Positions 42,701 through 55,529 of a stretch of DNA of 64,000 nt are shown here, in pieces. The stretch is from the NCBI RefSeq assembly GCF_020921035.1, contig NC_063151.1, positions 29,580,934 to 29,644,933 on the forward strand. Reading direction: 5' to 3'. Made by a program: the position numbers and the translations under genes. Source of the DNA: Rhodamnia argentea (lineage: Eukaryota > Streptophyta > Magnoliopsida > Myrtales > Myrtaceae). The notes below the pieces were generated by a model. It was not told where the DNA came from. It saw nothing but the letters and a program-made list of their open reading frames with translations, and did no database searches. Numbering within the stretch: the first letter of the stretch is position 1; every line of letters begins with the position of its first letter.

Positions 42701-45700
42701 GCATCTGAGGCTAGACTGATACTTTCCTTTTGATATTAGTTCCACTTGATGTACTGCTAGTGTGTAGGGACAATCTTTCTGCAAGATTAAAAGGTTAAGA
42801 GAACAGGGATTTTGATTAAACTTGGTTTCCAATCTGCAGTGGATAGAAGAGTCTAGTAACTTATTGTTTCATTTGGAAATGGCAGCCAGTTTCAGCTAAA
42901 GTAGCTTACTTGGATATGACTACCTACTTATTATTAGTATGAATAGGCTAGGCATGAAGTGTAAGTCTATTTCACGCCCATTTTATCAGCTTGGGGGAAG
43001 AATCATGTTCCATGAATTATTGAAAGATGCCAGCATATTGACTGAGCACCAATTTGATGAATTACGCAATCCACAATAGGTAATGAAGAACTTGAATATA
43101 GGGAGATTTCAGGACATTGCTCGGATAAAAATGGTGAATCACGTATTTCTGTTTGATATCCAAGCACAAGCTACATAAATTTATCCGAATAGGAAGCTAG
43201 TTATATGCGTTCTCTGGCAGCCAAATCACCTGCTATATTAATGAGCAATGAGGGCTTAGATTGATGAACGGTGCACCCTGTTTGCAATCAGTTGAGACTC
43301 TTATCACATGGTTTGTTCAGTAAATTTGGGTAAGGAATCTCGTTTAGATGAAGTCAGGAAGTCAATCTGAAGAAATACGTGAAGTATGTGGACCTTTTAG
43401 AGAAGACAGCGTTAGGAAGGGGTATAGCATAAAACATCCCTATTAAAATATCACTTAATGGGAAGTATGTCTGGTGAAGTAGTATGCTATCCTTAATTTG
43501 TTCCTTGAAAAGCAGATGCGTCACGTATAATAATGGCAATAGAATATATTCTACGATGGATCACCTGTACAAGTAACTTCCTTGAACAAGTTACTTTCTA
43601 GTTTGGCACATGGTAAGTATCATTGACTTTGTTTCCAGAGATGAATGATTTTTCCCGGAAGTTGACATGGTTGATGTCTGGCTCCACTAATTTTTCTTGA
43701 GGGAGCTGGCACTATGAACTACCTGGTGTGACGAAGAGTGAGCAACTGTAGCAATAAGCATTTGTGTGTATTATGTATATCAGAACCACTGATGTAGTAT
43801 CAGGAATTTAGTGGGGAGTCCTCAAGGATGTGAATTAGGTTCTTTGTGATGTCATGGCATGCCATGATGCAGTTTGCAGTCTGCTTCTTTTTAGGAAAGG
43901 GACTGCATAGACTGGAGGGCATTTAGTCTTTCGATTAGAGTGATCACACTGTTGAGTTCTCTATCCTGTTATGGATACTCAATACTAATATCGTAGCCAT
44001 GTCAAGGAAAGTTTTTCTTTTTCATTGCTTCATGGCGATTACTACCTGCATTCCACTAAACAGCACTATTGTAATGTTTGTGTCCAATAAACGGATGAAG
44101 TCGTGCATTGTAACAAGAGAATTCATGTCATTTCAAGATTTAAGGATGTCTAAGCGTTGAAAGATGATTTTACGCGAGCTTACTCATAGCTGTATGGTTG
44201 CCTTGAGATCATCCATGCGAAACTCAACATTCAAATATTCTCTTTTTAATTTTGAGAAAATTGCACATACTTTTTTTTTTCTTGCTGTGGGTCCCCTCGC
44301 TTCTAGAGAATAGCATAGAATATATATCATCTGTTCATGTCCTCTTTTTGTTAAATAAAATTGCTTCCATTTGTTACAGGTTACCTCCGAGGATGAATCT
44401 GGTGTACGTGTATGGGATCTCAGAATGCCTAAAGCTCCTATTCAAGAGCTTCCTGGTCACACACACTGGTACAGTATTGTATTCCATCTGTTTTAATTTT
44501 GACAGTTATGTGATCTATGGACGATTTATCATACTCAAATTCCAAAATTTCTCCCTGTAACATGCTCAAATTTTTGGCAGGACTTGGGCAGTTAGTTGTA
44601 ATCCTGAGTACGGAGGACTGATTCTGGTTCTCTCTCTCTCTCTCTCTCTCTCTCAAACTCGCATCATGAACACAAAAAGATGGATGTTTATTGTATTATG
44701 AGAGTTTGCAAAGTGTTTTGACTTGTGGAGGCTTGCATTTCGAATCAGCTTCATTCATGTCTATGTTAATCTTCCCTGCAGCAAATCTGTTTCTTTCCTC
44801 TTAGATTGTTCCAGTCTCAGTAATTTTTCAATTGAAAATGTTGTTACAGAGTGCAGGTACAGACTCAGCTGTCAATTTGTGGTGGTCATCTGCTGTGAGT
44901 AGTGATGAGCTGATATCTGAAAGGTTAAATTCTTCATTGTGCATCTGAAAACTGTCTCTTTTTCATTTCGAGATAAGTCAAAGATTCTCTATACTTAACT
45001 TTTGCAGGCTAATTGACTCGCCTACCAGAAAGCTCGATCCATTGCTCCATTCATACAATGACTATGAAGACAGTGTTTATGGTAACTGCTGTGGCACTGA
45101 AATTCTTTAAGCACTAGCTATCTGTTTAGCAGGCTAATTAATTTAACTGTTGATGTAGGCCTAGCATGGAGTTCACGAGAACCATGGATTTTTGCATCAT
45201 TGTCATATGATGGGAGGGTAAGCACTATAGACGTTGATAAGTAAACTATGGATAATCCAGAAGTTTTTTTCCTTCATGGGCCGTTTGTTGCTGGCATTGC
45301 TCAGGGTGATGACTATTATTTTAAGTGCTTTTTAGCTAAAAACAAGGTTTCATTTCAGCAACCTGGCTAATATGAACCATAGTTTTCCATACCTGGTATG
45401 GCCCAAAAACTTTATCTCTATTGAAACATGATAAGTGCAGCCAATGGCCAAATGCTTTTTCACATCGGCATGGGGTTTTAGTGAAAGTGTTTTCCGGGAA
45501 TTAGTTTTCCTAACATTCACCCGTTTGGTTCGCCGAAAATGACTAAGTCAACAAAAAACACTTTCTGAATCTGCTCCTCTCGAAATTTTTAATTTTTAAT
45601 ATGTTAACGTTAAATATTTTAACATCTATATGTTTATTTTTTTTTTTTCTTCTCCCACTGCCGGTTGCTGAGCCTTGGCGATGGCGGGTCGGCTGGCAAG

Positions 45701-46163
45701 CCTCGAGCTCGTCCATGGCCGCCGTTGGTTGAAGTGGAGGAAGAAGGAAAGAAAAAAAAAATATTTAAAAATTCGATTTAATTTTTTTTTTGCTGAAATA
45801 AAGTGATGAGATTGAATATCTAAATGAGATCCAAACACAAAAAAACATTTTCGGTCGCGTATCACCAAATAAAGGAAAACAAATTCTCAGAAAGTATTTT
45901 CCTTTAACATCAAAACTTTCCCCAAACAAATGCACCCTAGGTATCGTTTGACATGCAACTCTGGTATTGCTGTTGATATATTAAGCATGTCGGGTTAAAA
46001 ACTTTGACGGGTGTTTTTTGTTACTAGTATATGTACACTTCTGACAACAGAGAAGTGTTCATCTAAATTAATTATTGGAAAGTTTAACCAGTGGTAATCT
46101 TCTCTTTTTTCCTGAAAACAGGTGGTTATAGAATCAGTGAAGCCCTACCTGTCCAGAAAATGA
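39748..46163 (+). CDS. DWA2: WD40 protein of the DWA2 / EIPR1 (TSSC1) family
   Basis: Arabidopsis DWA2 is a CUL4-DDB1 substrate receptor that limits ABA signalling; its animal relative EIPR1 serves EARP/GARP tethering at endosomes. Thirteen exons fit: 39748-39792, 39888-39971, 40052-40184, 40820-40931, 41011-41110, 41845-41972, 42476-42545, 44380-44468, 44581-44626, 44850-44923, 45008-45081, 45159-45217 and 46122-46163. They total 1,056 nt, 351 residues, the family length. Motifs: MQGGSSGIGYGLKYQARCIS, LFSHPNEIWDLSSCPFDQRI, VLWWPSGRHDKLVSIDEENI, SGGAWDPHDVNTVAA with the DWD-box-like FWDLR, VRVWDLRMPKAPIQELPGHT, LAWSSREPWIFASLSYDGRV and the end VKPYLSRK. Five or so WD repeats are visible. Intron 7 is 1.8 kb and intron 12 contains a mobile element. 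The intron 9 donor is weak and sits in a TC repeat. All else looks intact. Confidence 0.95.
44629..44654 (+). repeat. TC microsatellite at a 5' splice site
   Basis: A (TC) run of 13 units that begins two bases after the GT of the inferred intron 9 donor (ATTCTG|GTTCTCTC) of the DWA2-like gene. The donor has almost no match to the usual AG|GTAAGT beyond GT. Confidence 0.8.
45517..45943. mobile_element. Inverted-repeat element in DWA2 intron 12
   Basis: The left CACCCGTTTGGTTCGCCGAAA … ACACTTTCTGA pairs with the complement of the right …tcagaaagtattttcc…ccccaaacaaatgcaccc, arms about 50 bp. The centre (45650-45725) is GC-rich (CTTGGCGATGGCGGGTCGGC), as in other elements here. Ends and target duplication are not exact. 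Non-coding. Confidence 0.45.
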
Positions 46164-48002
46164 CTTCCGTGGCACCAAAATAATGTTCATTGCCCCTTTG
46201 CTGTCCTGGCATTTTACATCTGGAGATGCTGCGATGTATTTCTTCTCGCTTTTCTGGTTGGTTAGGGAATTATTCTGCTTCTCATTTGATGAATTCTCGT
46301 TGTAGATTATTTTCTCCAATCATTGATTTTGAACATGTTATGATTGAGAGAGCATTCATCTTCTACCAAGCCATGGAAACGCTGGCTGATCTTTGGATCA
46401 TTAGCGAGTGAAGTTCCCAACTGATTGAGGCAAGATGTGATAGGCCGTACATTCTTTCTGTAATGTATTCAATGAGCATAAACCTGACTGAAAAAAAAAA
46501 AAAAAATCATCGAATCGCTATAGAACTTTTGCCTGGTCATTTCTGCTTCCTGCCCAATTTTTTTACATTCCTGGAGTTCTTTATGTAGCGGCTACCTGCT
46601 TCCTCTATAGAGGCTGGCTCTTCATTTTATTTTCACCATTGATTGTCCAGAGAAAAATTCTTGCCCAATTGGAAGATAGTTGTTGTAGAGTAAGTCATCT
46701 CTGGAGCTGGTTAATCGATTACTTGCATCGTGCTTTCGTTTTCTTTAAGAGAGTATGTGCCTTTGGTTCTACTTGTCTAAGCTACCTCGTCCCAGTTACT
46801 GCTACTCTGGTGCTATTTTCATGTAACAGGTCATATGTTATTGCTGTAGTTGCAATTCCTAATTGTTTTATGCAAATTCTTGCAGAACCCTCTTATAGAT
46901 TTGCCAAAATTGCCGCTTCCCTCTTACGGAAAAGAGGAGTCCTTGATCGGTATTGATTCCCAGTGCCGTAAAAGAAATCGACACGGGTCATTCGTTGACT
47001 GGTTGCTTACTGCATGTCGGAATTACCTTTGCCATTTTCACGCAGCCCGGTACCTGAAACTCCATCCTTCTTCTGTAATATGATGGTCGGCATTCAAACT
47101 CCCAAGCGATGCTGCGAGTCCCAAATACAACCAATTGATTTGTGCCACTCGTTGTCTGTGAACAGAAAGAAAAGTCGTGATGAGAATAGTGGATCCTCCC
47201 AGCCTCCAATTAATGCCATCGGACATCTGGTAGTCCGCCGTCGCAACAAAGGTACCTTTCCGAGACTGTTACTCAATACGAAGCGACGCGAAGCTTATCC
47301 GGAAAAAAGAAAGAAAGAAAAAACTGGGAAACTCTTGTCCCATCCCAAGATGCTCGGTCGCCTCTTGTTTCCGAGTCAACAGCATCAGCTGAGTCTGTCC
47401 CTCTTCCCCCCCGACGCGTGGCGCTCAGCCTAACCACGTATCTCCGCCACGTCCTGCGTGACACGTAAGCTCGCCACACCTTTTAGCTTATCCAAATCTT
47501 TGGAGTTTAACCTCGTGGTTCTGCCATGTCAAAGGCGTACGGATCGCGACACGTGTCTTGAGCGGTGTCACGTGGCAATGTGAGGAAGATATGCTGTGCT
47601 GTGCTGTGCTGACTTCGCTCGGATAAGGCGTGAAGTCGCATTCCTTACGACTTTCGGGATTTGCTTTTCCTCGTCATCGATTAGTTTAAGAAAACCATCG
47701 ACATTATCTTTGTTTCTCGTTTTGGTATCTGAGGTGGTTGGCAGATAAGTGTGGAGGAGAAGTTTTATCATCCGCATCATCATCATGGAGAATGGAGCGG
47801 GTGGATATCGTTCTACTTTACCAACACCTTCTGGATTTTTCTCCACAAAAATTACGGCTCAATTGAAATGCGTCAGATATCTAAATCGAAATGTCGTTTG
47901 TCGTTGAAATGGTCACGCTTGTGCCGATTAGCCAAAAAGACTCTGATGGTCTTTATGTGCAGAAGCAAGGAACAAAGAGCTGGACTCCTACTTGAAAAAC
48001 GG
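46164..48002. other. Intergenic region with a G-box cluster but no gene
   Basis: 46164-46500 is the 3' UTR and flank of the WD40 gene (A-tract at 46490). The open frames at 46639-47433 have no family motifs. 47435-47576 holds five ACGT-core motifs, listed separately. Short (CTGTG) repeat at 47592-47611. Confidence 0.4.
47435..47576. promoter_or_regulatory. Cluster of five ACGT (G-box/ABRE-like) motifs
   Basis: CACGTA (47435), CCACGTCC (47447), GACACGTAA (47460), GACACGTGTC (47548-47557, a perfect palindrome) and TCACGTGGC (47568-47576). Such density suggests an active or former ABA/light-type promoter, yet no gene that I can recognise starts on either side within 1.5 kb. Confidence 0.4.
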
Positions 48003-48240
48003 ATAATTACTAAAAAAGTGCTAATTTGTTATAATTATGCTAATTTAGTCATAATTTTTCTTTTTAGACATAGGATTGGGAGTCTCGAGGTGCCCTCGCC
48101 AACACTGGGTAAAGGTGTCGCGGCTCTCATAGCGGGTCGGCCAAAATTAACCGGATGGATCGAATTGTTACAAATGCAAAATGCATTACTAAATTGGCAT
48201 AATTGTAATAAATTTAAGACTTCTTTAGTAATTTTTTTGG
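48003..48240. mobile_element. Small inverted-repeat MITE
   Basis: The left ATTACTAAAAAAGTGCTAAT and the line TTATAATTATGCTAATTTAGT pair with the complement of the right …actaaattggcataattgtaataaatttaagacttctttagtaat. Arms are about 45 bp around a 130-bp centre with a small GC-rich part. Non-coding; no clear target duplication. Confidence 0.55.
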
Positions 48241-48815
48241 ATTAATTTATTGCTAAAACTTTCGCATTTGGGTGCTAATTGAGTTTATCCGGCTAATTTT
48301 AACTAAAAATTGAAGGCATTTATTTTTGAAAAAAAAATTGAATTTTTCTTTTTTTTTCCTTTTACTTTTCTTTTTACAAGTGACATTGGCCATAGGCCAC
48401 GATTGGTGCCCTATTGAGTTACACCTGGGCGAGGGCGAATGCTGGAGATGCCCCCCTCACTAGATTTGGCGAGGCCGACTCTCGCACATGCTAGCGTGGT
48501 CTTACTAACTCTTGCCTAAGCATATCAATATCCTTGACATGAGGCCAAATTTGGTGAGAAGGTCCTTCCCAGTGACCGACAGAAAGGAAAAAGGGAAAGG
48601 AAAAAAAAGAGTAAAGAATATTGTTAACATTCGTTAAAAATGTATACGTTACTATTGATCGCACTAATTAGGACAATTCGTGTTTAAGTCGGCGATTTTA
48701 AACCCAAATTGATTTGGATGAATACGAAAAGATTTAGGGCAAAATGAAACCAGTCAAAAAAATTTAAGATTGCATATATGACAGCGCAATAAATTTAATA
48801 CTTTTTGGTCTTCGC
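48241..48815. mobile_element. Mutator-like element, GC-rich core, abutting the previous one
   Basis: The left 'GCTAATTGAGTTTATCCGGCTAATTTTAAC' side loosely matches the complement of 48650-48760 (caattgatttggatg…tttagggcaaaatga). The core (48380-48560) is GC-rich with TTGGCGAGGCCGACTCTCGC. Ends are not well defined and it may have been truncated by its neighbour. Confidence 0.4.
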
Positions 48816-49378
48816 TAAGTGGCTCTGATGGGGCCTAATCAAGCAAAGGAAAAAGATAGGGGTTGGGGTGAGTCGGCGACACGCGGTAAATCCAGCGAGG
48901 CAAGAAAAAAAAAATGGGGAATCAAAATCCCGTCCTGCGGGGCCCACTTGCTCACGTGGATGATTAAATCTCGGGATTCGCAGCAGCCATGTCCGTCGCG
49001 GTCTCCAGGCTCCCTCGGAGAAAAGAAAGCAGAGAGCAACCCCCCCAATCAACCGGCCGATCTGATCTTTCCCTCCGAAGCAAGAAGAAGACGGACAGCG
49101 CAGAGATGCGTCCACGATTCGCTCTCGCTTTCCCACTGGCTCATTAAATCAAATTATCAGAGCTTTTGCTTCGCTTCGTCCTCATTGACCCGAACCCAAC
49201 ATAGGTCTTCTCCTTCTTTCGGGACTTCCAACACGAGCTCTCTGTCCCGTTTAATACGGCTCTCTACCCAACGGTCCCCTGAGTCCTCGAGCTTTCCCGG
49301 TTTCTCCCCACTGCTAGGGCTTCCTCCTCCTCCTCCTTCTCCTCCTTCTGCCCATGGCATTTTGGTGAAGCGCGGGCA
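48816..49378 (+). other. ESV1 promoter and 5' UTR
   Basis: GC-richer sequence with GGGGCCCAC (about 48938) and a CTCACGTGG G-box-like word (48951-48959), followed by C/T-rich and CTCCTCCTCC runs (49320-49350) just before the ATG, typical of a 5' UTR. The frames on both strands here show no family motifs. Confidence 0.45.
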
Positions 49379-52300
49379 ATGGCGGCGAGTTCCAGGGGAT
49401 TTGCGACTCAGCTCGACTTCAGGCTCGAGTTTCCGCTCGCCCGGAGCGGCAAGCTGGAGCTGGGGAAGCGGGCGCGGAGGAGAGCTGTTCGCGTGGAGGG
49501 ACTGGGGGATCCGGTCGGAGCGAGTCGGATCGGGTGCTGCTGCTCCGACTCGGTGGTTCCGGCTCGGAGGACGGCCGGGAAGGGCGCGGAGAAGAGCGAC
49601 GATTGGCGGTTCGAGTCGAAGAAGATCGCCCCCACGCCCGCAATGCCCTTCGCTTCTCCGCAGTACGTTGCTCTCCGTGAATGAATCGTTTTAGATTTCT
49701 GTTGATCACTGCGACCTGTATTTCTTAAGTCATAATTTGGCATGCTCGGGATTTTGAGGTTTTAGAATATGAGAACGTGTGGATTGCAATTAACTTTTAG
49801 GTGACCCAAGCTGCAGATACTAATTCGAAGGTTCCAATTGTTTAGGACAAACATGTCATCCACAGTCTGCATGTGTTCTCCAATGTGCATAAAACAAGAA
49901 TGTTTTTCATTTCTATGATGTCATACTCCGAAAACTGGTGAAAGTTATGTTCTTCTCCCCTGCCAAGTTATCTCACACTACTTAGACTTGAGAAACTTCT
50001 GAAGTGAACCTTTCCTTTCTGTTTTCTGTTCTTAACTTCATCGTAAGCAAGGGAATGAAATGGCTGGCAGTTTGAAAATCAAGAGTTTCTGTGCAGCCTT
50101 AGGAGTTTGAGCATTTAAGTTTCGAAAATGGTGGAAAGCCTCGAAATATTTTGTTTCACCTGTGAAAAGAGAGAATAGTAATGTCCACATGTCCTAAGGT
50201 TATCCAATTGGTGGACGCGACTTCCGTGCTCTTGTTTCATCCCATCGGAATGTAAGCATCTGTGAATTTATCCAGAAGGAGCTTATTACATAATCAAACT
50301 AGTTATTGTCCTATAAGAACAAGATGAGCATACTTTTAATACTTTTCTTTACCCCTCGCATTATTCGAACGGTCCAAATTGTGGCATTGAGTTGTTCCTC
50401 CTTGGGCTCTTCAATGGAAATAACAGTGATGATTAGCTAGCAAAAATCTCACTGATATCGAACTGTTTCATTCTACAGGTCTCATTTTGTTTCTAAGCAA
50501 GAAAAGTTTTATCCACGATGTACCCCCAGAAACTCTGGTCCACAGTCCCATGATACACCGCCGAAAAGAGGTAATGTAAAATATCAGCACCATTTTTTAG
50601 TGTATCCTGAACAGTAATATGCATGGCCATAAGTCAATAACAATGGAATAGTTACTGCTTTATTAATTCTGGATTTATGAGATAAATTAGCATCTAGAAC
50701 CAGATGTCTGATCATGCATCTCCTGGTTGATTCCTTCACTGTAGACACCGGTATTGCAAATGAGAAGGACTGGGGCATCAACTTGTTAAATGAAAACGTT
50801 AATGAGACTGGCACTAATGAAGACGGCAGTACTTGGTACAGAGAGAGCGGGGAAGACTTGGGCGATAATGGATACAGATGTAGATGGACAAGGATGGGTG
50901 GTCGATCTCATGATGGTTCTTCAGAATGGAAAGAAATGGTATAAAGTCGTCTGATGACACATATATATTGCTCTTAGGGATTAAATCAACTCCATGAAAA
51001 GTTGTCATTATGCATAACACTATTTTAAACAGTTATGTTCAATCTTTGTTGTGTCCTCATTTTTTCTTGTTACCAACACTAGAGGTAATCTTCCTAAAGC
51101 TAAAGAGTTGCTAGTTTTATCTCCACTGCATCTCTCTGGATATATGGAGTTTAGGTATAGAGTAGGGACAATGACCAATTTAGACGTTAGATTAGCTTTT
51201 ATCATACATAGAGAAGTTATGTTTTGTTTTAGGTTTTTTATTTTGTGAAAGGAGAGATCAACAAATTTCTAAGTCAATCCATGGAAACAATGAGATGATT
51301 GTCAGGGAAATTCTTTAGCTTTAACTAATAGTCAGAGGCCTTGTTAAATGCCGTCCCTTGTACAAAAACATGTCCCTTGTATATCCATATAATAACATTG
51401 TCCATGTCCAGTTCTCCATGTATGTATGTATGCATTGTGTATATGTGGAGCTTAATGCACTCAACTAGATTGCTTTTAAGAACATATTTGGTGGGAGGAA
51501 TCGCTTCTCAATGTTCACTGATTCTAATGATGATTTTCACTTTCTGCGCTTGTGTTGTTTTCATAACTTACTGAACATCATCCTGGGTGGATGCTTTATA
51601 TTTGATTTACTGATTATTGATCTCCTGACAGTGGTGGGAGAAAAGTGACTGGAGTGGTTACAAAGAACTAGGTACATTCCTGACATTCTCAAATATTGCA
51701 TGCATGTACTTTAACCGTGCTATTCATGCTTACATTTCAGAATTCTAGCAATTGCTCATGACCGCTACCTTTCTCATCATAAAATATATTAACAATGAAT
51801 CTTCGAAGCTGGTCAATGGCATTGTTCTTTAAACTTCTTTTGGCTTCAAGTATCAAACTAAATGACAGATTTATTATTTTAGCCATCTTATCCAGTGATC
51901 AAGCACCGGAGAATTCTCTTCAACTGTTGTCCATGAAGTTCTGCATGGTGATTATTCATTACCTAGTAGCACCTCACTGATAACGAAGATAGTTTTGGTT
52001 AATATCTTATCTCATTCACAAATTCTCAAGTGCTGATCATAGGCTAGTAAATGAGGAAGCTTACACTTCCACCATCTCAATCAAGCTGCATAGCGTCATC
52101 TTCAACTACGAATCCCATGGTTTTTCATTTTGGTTGTTTTCAATGAACCAAAAAATTAGTCAAAAGGCAATTGTCCAATACCAAACTACAGTAAAATAGG
52201 TCGCTCTTAACTGTGACACTCAGCTTTGAAATCCATCTTGAACATCCTTGATTTCCTGCTATTCAGTGTATTTATTGTTAGGTTACTGGACTTCTTGTCT

Positions 52301-55047
52301 ATATGTGTATATATGTATATTGTGCATGTGTATATGGAGGATCACTTGTTTGCTGAACCTGTTGAAATTTTTTTTGTATTAAGTATATTAACATACGTAG
52401 CTTTTTTATAGGAATGCAGTACTCAGATTTCTTCCGTTTTTGCTACATCTAATTAATGATACTATGGATGGTTATACAAAAGAAAAGATGTTGGTGCAGG
52501 CTAACTCCATTCAGTTACTTAGTCTTGATTATTAATTTTTTTTTTGTGGCCTAAAACTTGCTCATCATGCTGTTCATGCCATAGGAGTAGAGAAATCTGG
52601 AAAAAATGCAGAAGGGGATTCATGGTGGGAAACATGGAATGAAGTTTTGCATCAAGATGAATGGAGGTACTCCACTCGAGTTTTTCTTTTCTCTGTTGCT
52701 CTCAAGAGATCTGTCTCTTGATTTGCATGATCTGAATTTGGTGTTGTATTCCAATTTGGTAACTAAGTGGTACCATTTGAAACTGCAGCAACCTAGCGAG
52801 GATAGAGAGGAGTGCACAGAAACAAGCAAAATCAGGCACTGAGAATGCTGGTTGGTATGAGAAATGGTAAGTAAATATTGTGGTATGAGAATGCTATTTT
52901 ATTCATATTTTGTACGCACAGGGGATGTTGGCATCCTGCATTCATATGATTGATGGATCATTATGAATCTAGGTGGGAGAAGTATGATGCCAAAGGGTGG
53001 ACTGAGAAAGGGGCACATAAGTATGGTAGACTCAATGAACAGTCGTGGTGGGAAAAGTGGGGAGAGCATTATGACGGACGAGGATCTGTCCTAAAATGGT
53101 ATTCTCTAGTACTCAATTTTAGTTTCTATCTTACCTTTTCTATTTGAGATTCTGAATTTGAGTCTCATATTTCCGACTGTTTTGAGAAATAGGAAGAATT
53201 CATTTTCTGCTCTGTTTGAAGCAAAAGAAAGTTGCTGGACTTTGAGCTGAAAGTATGTTGTGAGTTGATGAGTATCTTAAATGGCAGTAATAGCAGCCTG
53301 ATTGCTGTCTCTAGTAAAAATGTTATTAACATCACCCTGACAGGTTTTCTAGCACACAGAAGGTTGTTTTGTTTTTCTACTTTGTCAATGCCATGCCACA
53401 TAGGGACTGATTTACACAGTTCATATACCTTCGTTTAGAACTCCATGTAAAGGGTCAAATGAAGGATCAATTCTTCTGAAACCATTGTAACTTTATTATT
53501 ATCAACTTTCTTGTGGAATCATCTTCTCAGGACAGATAAATGGGCGGAGACAGAGCTTGGGACCAAATGGGGAGACAAGTGGGAAGAGAAGTTCTTTGCT
53601 GGCATAGGTTCACGTCAAGGGGAGACATGGCATGTATCTCCAACCGGCGAACGTATGTCTAGTTGTTTCTTCCTCACCATTCCCTTTTCTCGAAATAATT
53701 ATAGGAACATCTTTGCTCATAAATTTAAGTTAATTCTTAGTGTCTACAATCCACATGCTATGGTGGTATCACAGTTGAAATTGCAGAATGATTCTCTCTT
53801 TGTTTTATTCTAAATAAGTAATCTAATCTGCATCAGCTGTTGGGTGAAATGCAGGGTCTGTGTCGTTTTACATTTACTACTTTATTCTGAAAACTGAAAC
53901 TAACCAACAGCACATTTAGTTCTACGTCAGTCCTTGATCTCAACCCTAGAGTAGTTCTTTGATTTAGCTACAGGTTACATGTGTGAGCAGCCACATCAAC
54001 TGGTACAGTTTCTGCCTCTGGTGGACATGTTTGAGGGGGTAAAACATGCAACTGTAACCAAGATGTCCTTGTTGCACAAGAGGTGCGATAATCTATGGTT
54101 TTCTGAACAGCAATAGTCAGAAAGAACATATCAATGCTAAAACTTGTATATTCAACTTCGTGACAGGATATAGCTTATGTTTAAACAGGGCTGGTGTTTC
54201 CACAAACGAAAATGGATTCAGCAACCTGAGCGAGTATTCCCATCTTCCACTATTCTTAATCATACTCTGCTCAAGTTTTAGAGGGTCTTCTGGTTATGAG
54301 CTAGGAATATGTTGCTGGAGTTAACTTGTTGAATACTCTGTTAAGCACTATAGTATGGTAATAGTGAAGACGTCGGTGATGGGAAGTTCATTAGTTTCCG
54401 CCTCTAATATATTATCAGATGCCATAGGTTACTTAGATTCATCAATAGTCTAATGCATGAGGTCTAATCTGGGCAAAAGTTTCCCCTCTTGTGCAGGATG
54501 GTCGAGGACATGGGGGGAGGAACACTTTGGAAATGGGTATGGAACTTTCAGTACTTACCTCCCAACTTGTAATCTTTAAAATGATTGATCTCTATTCCTG
54601 AGAGATCACTATTTCAGAAATTCCTTGCTTTTCTCAGTGTATTCCAGGTCTACAACTTACATTCTCCTCCTGTTTTTGTATCAGCAAGGTGCACAAGTAT
54701 GGGAAGAGCACGACCGGTGAAAGCTGGGATATTGTTGTCGACGAGGAAACTTACTATGAGTATGAACTTGCTCACTCAGTATGATTTATTTAATTGAGGA
54801 TAACCAAACAATTTAATCTGGAGACTAGATTAGATTGGTATTCTGACTTGGTTGCCAAATTGTCTGGAAATATTGTGGAAGGGCTGAACCTCACTACGGG
54901 TGGGCAGATGTAGTTGGCGATTCAACCCAGTTGCTCTCAATCAATCCCCGTGACAGACCGCCTGGTGTTTACCCGAATTTCGACTTTGGCTCAGCTGCTT
55001 CACCCCCTCCTGACGATTCTCAGGATCCACCAGCAGCCCCTTTGTGA
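49379..55047 (+). CDS. ESV1: EARLY STARVATION 1 (ESV1), plastid starch-binding protein
   Basis: ESV1 binds starch in the chloroplast and, with LESV, controls how glucans are ordered and how fast starch is used at night. Eleven exons fit: 49379-49662, 50479-50570, 50745-50938, 51632-51671, 52585-52666, 52789-52866, 52973-53098, 53531-53652, 54497-54536, 54685-54759 and 54882-55047. They total 1,299 nt, 432 residues, near ESV1 (about 426) and shorter than LESV. The basic, Ser-rich N-terminus is a transit peptide. The core is a Trp- and acid-rich repeat region: WWEKSDWSGYKELG, DSWWETWNEVLHQDEW, WWEKYDAKGWTEKGAHKYGR, WWEKWGEHYDGRG, KWGDKWEEKFF and GKVHKYGKSTTGESWD. The tail is proline-rich (NPRDRPPGVYPNFDFGS). 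The evenly spaced aromatic residues form the glucan-binding surface in known ESV1. All splice sites and phases agree; it looks functional. Confidence 0.93.
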
Positions 55048-55529
55048 TAATGGAGGAGGATCTAAGTCATCAGCATTGTTCTTTTCTATTGTTCGAGTCC
55101 AATTGTATTCGTCCGAACTCCTCATGTAGCATTAGTTATGTGAATATTGTTTGATTAATTCATTCTTTCCATAGTTGATTCCTCTTAAACCTCCAACTTA
55201 GATCAGCTCCTTTGTGATTGTTTTTAACATCTCTTTCCCCAGACCTCAGCTCACCCATGTAAACTAGCCATCTGCATCCTATCCGACAGCTTTTGGCTTT
55301 CCGATACAAATTGAATTTTTCGTGTTTTGACTGTTGGTGAAAACTGTTGTATTTCTTGTCTTACACTTCTTATAAAATTGTATTTTAAGTGCATAAAAAA
55401 GTGTCTGGATCAACGTCCACTGTCTGAGTTGCATGATCTAAATGGTCCAAATTTTTACTTACTAATTCACCATCATACAAAATTCTGCTGGCATTTCCTT
55501 TTCCCAAAACAGTTCTCATTGGACACTTA
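55048..55529. other. ESV1 3' UTR and flank
   Basis: No gene. T-rich 3' sequence with ordinary composition; ends at the TTA target of the next element (55527-55529). Confidence 0.5.

Noticed and set aside
44629-44654. Considered a CRISPR-like or tandem satellite array, as with other simple repeats (39619-39645, 57657-57673)
   Set aside because: These are plain dinucleotide microsatellites of a eukaryotic genome; there are no spaced direct repeats.
46639-47433. Overlapping short frames downstream of the WD40 gene, considered as a small gene or captured fragment
   Set aside because: No recognisable protein wording, no consistent splice pattern and no inverted repeats around them.
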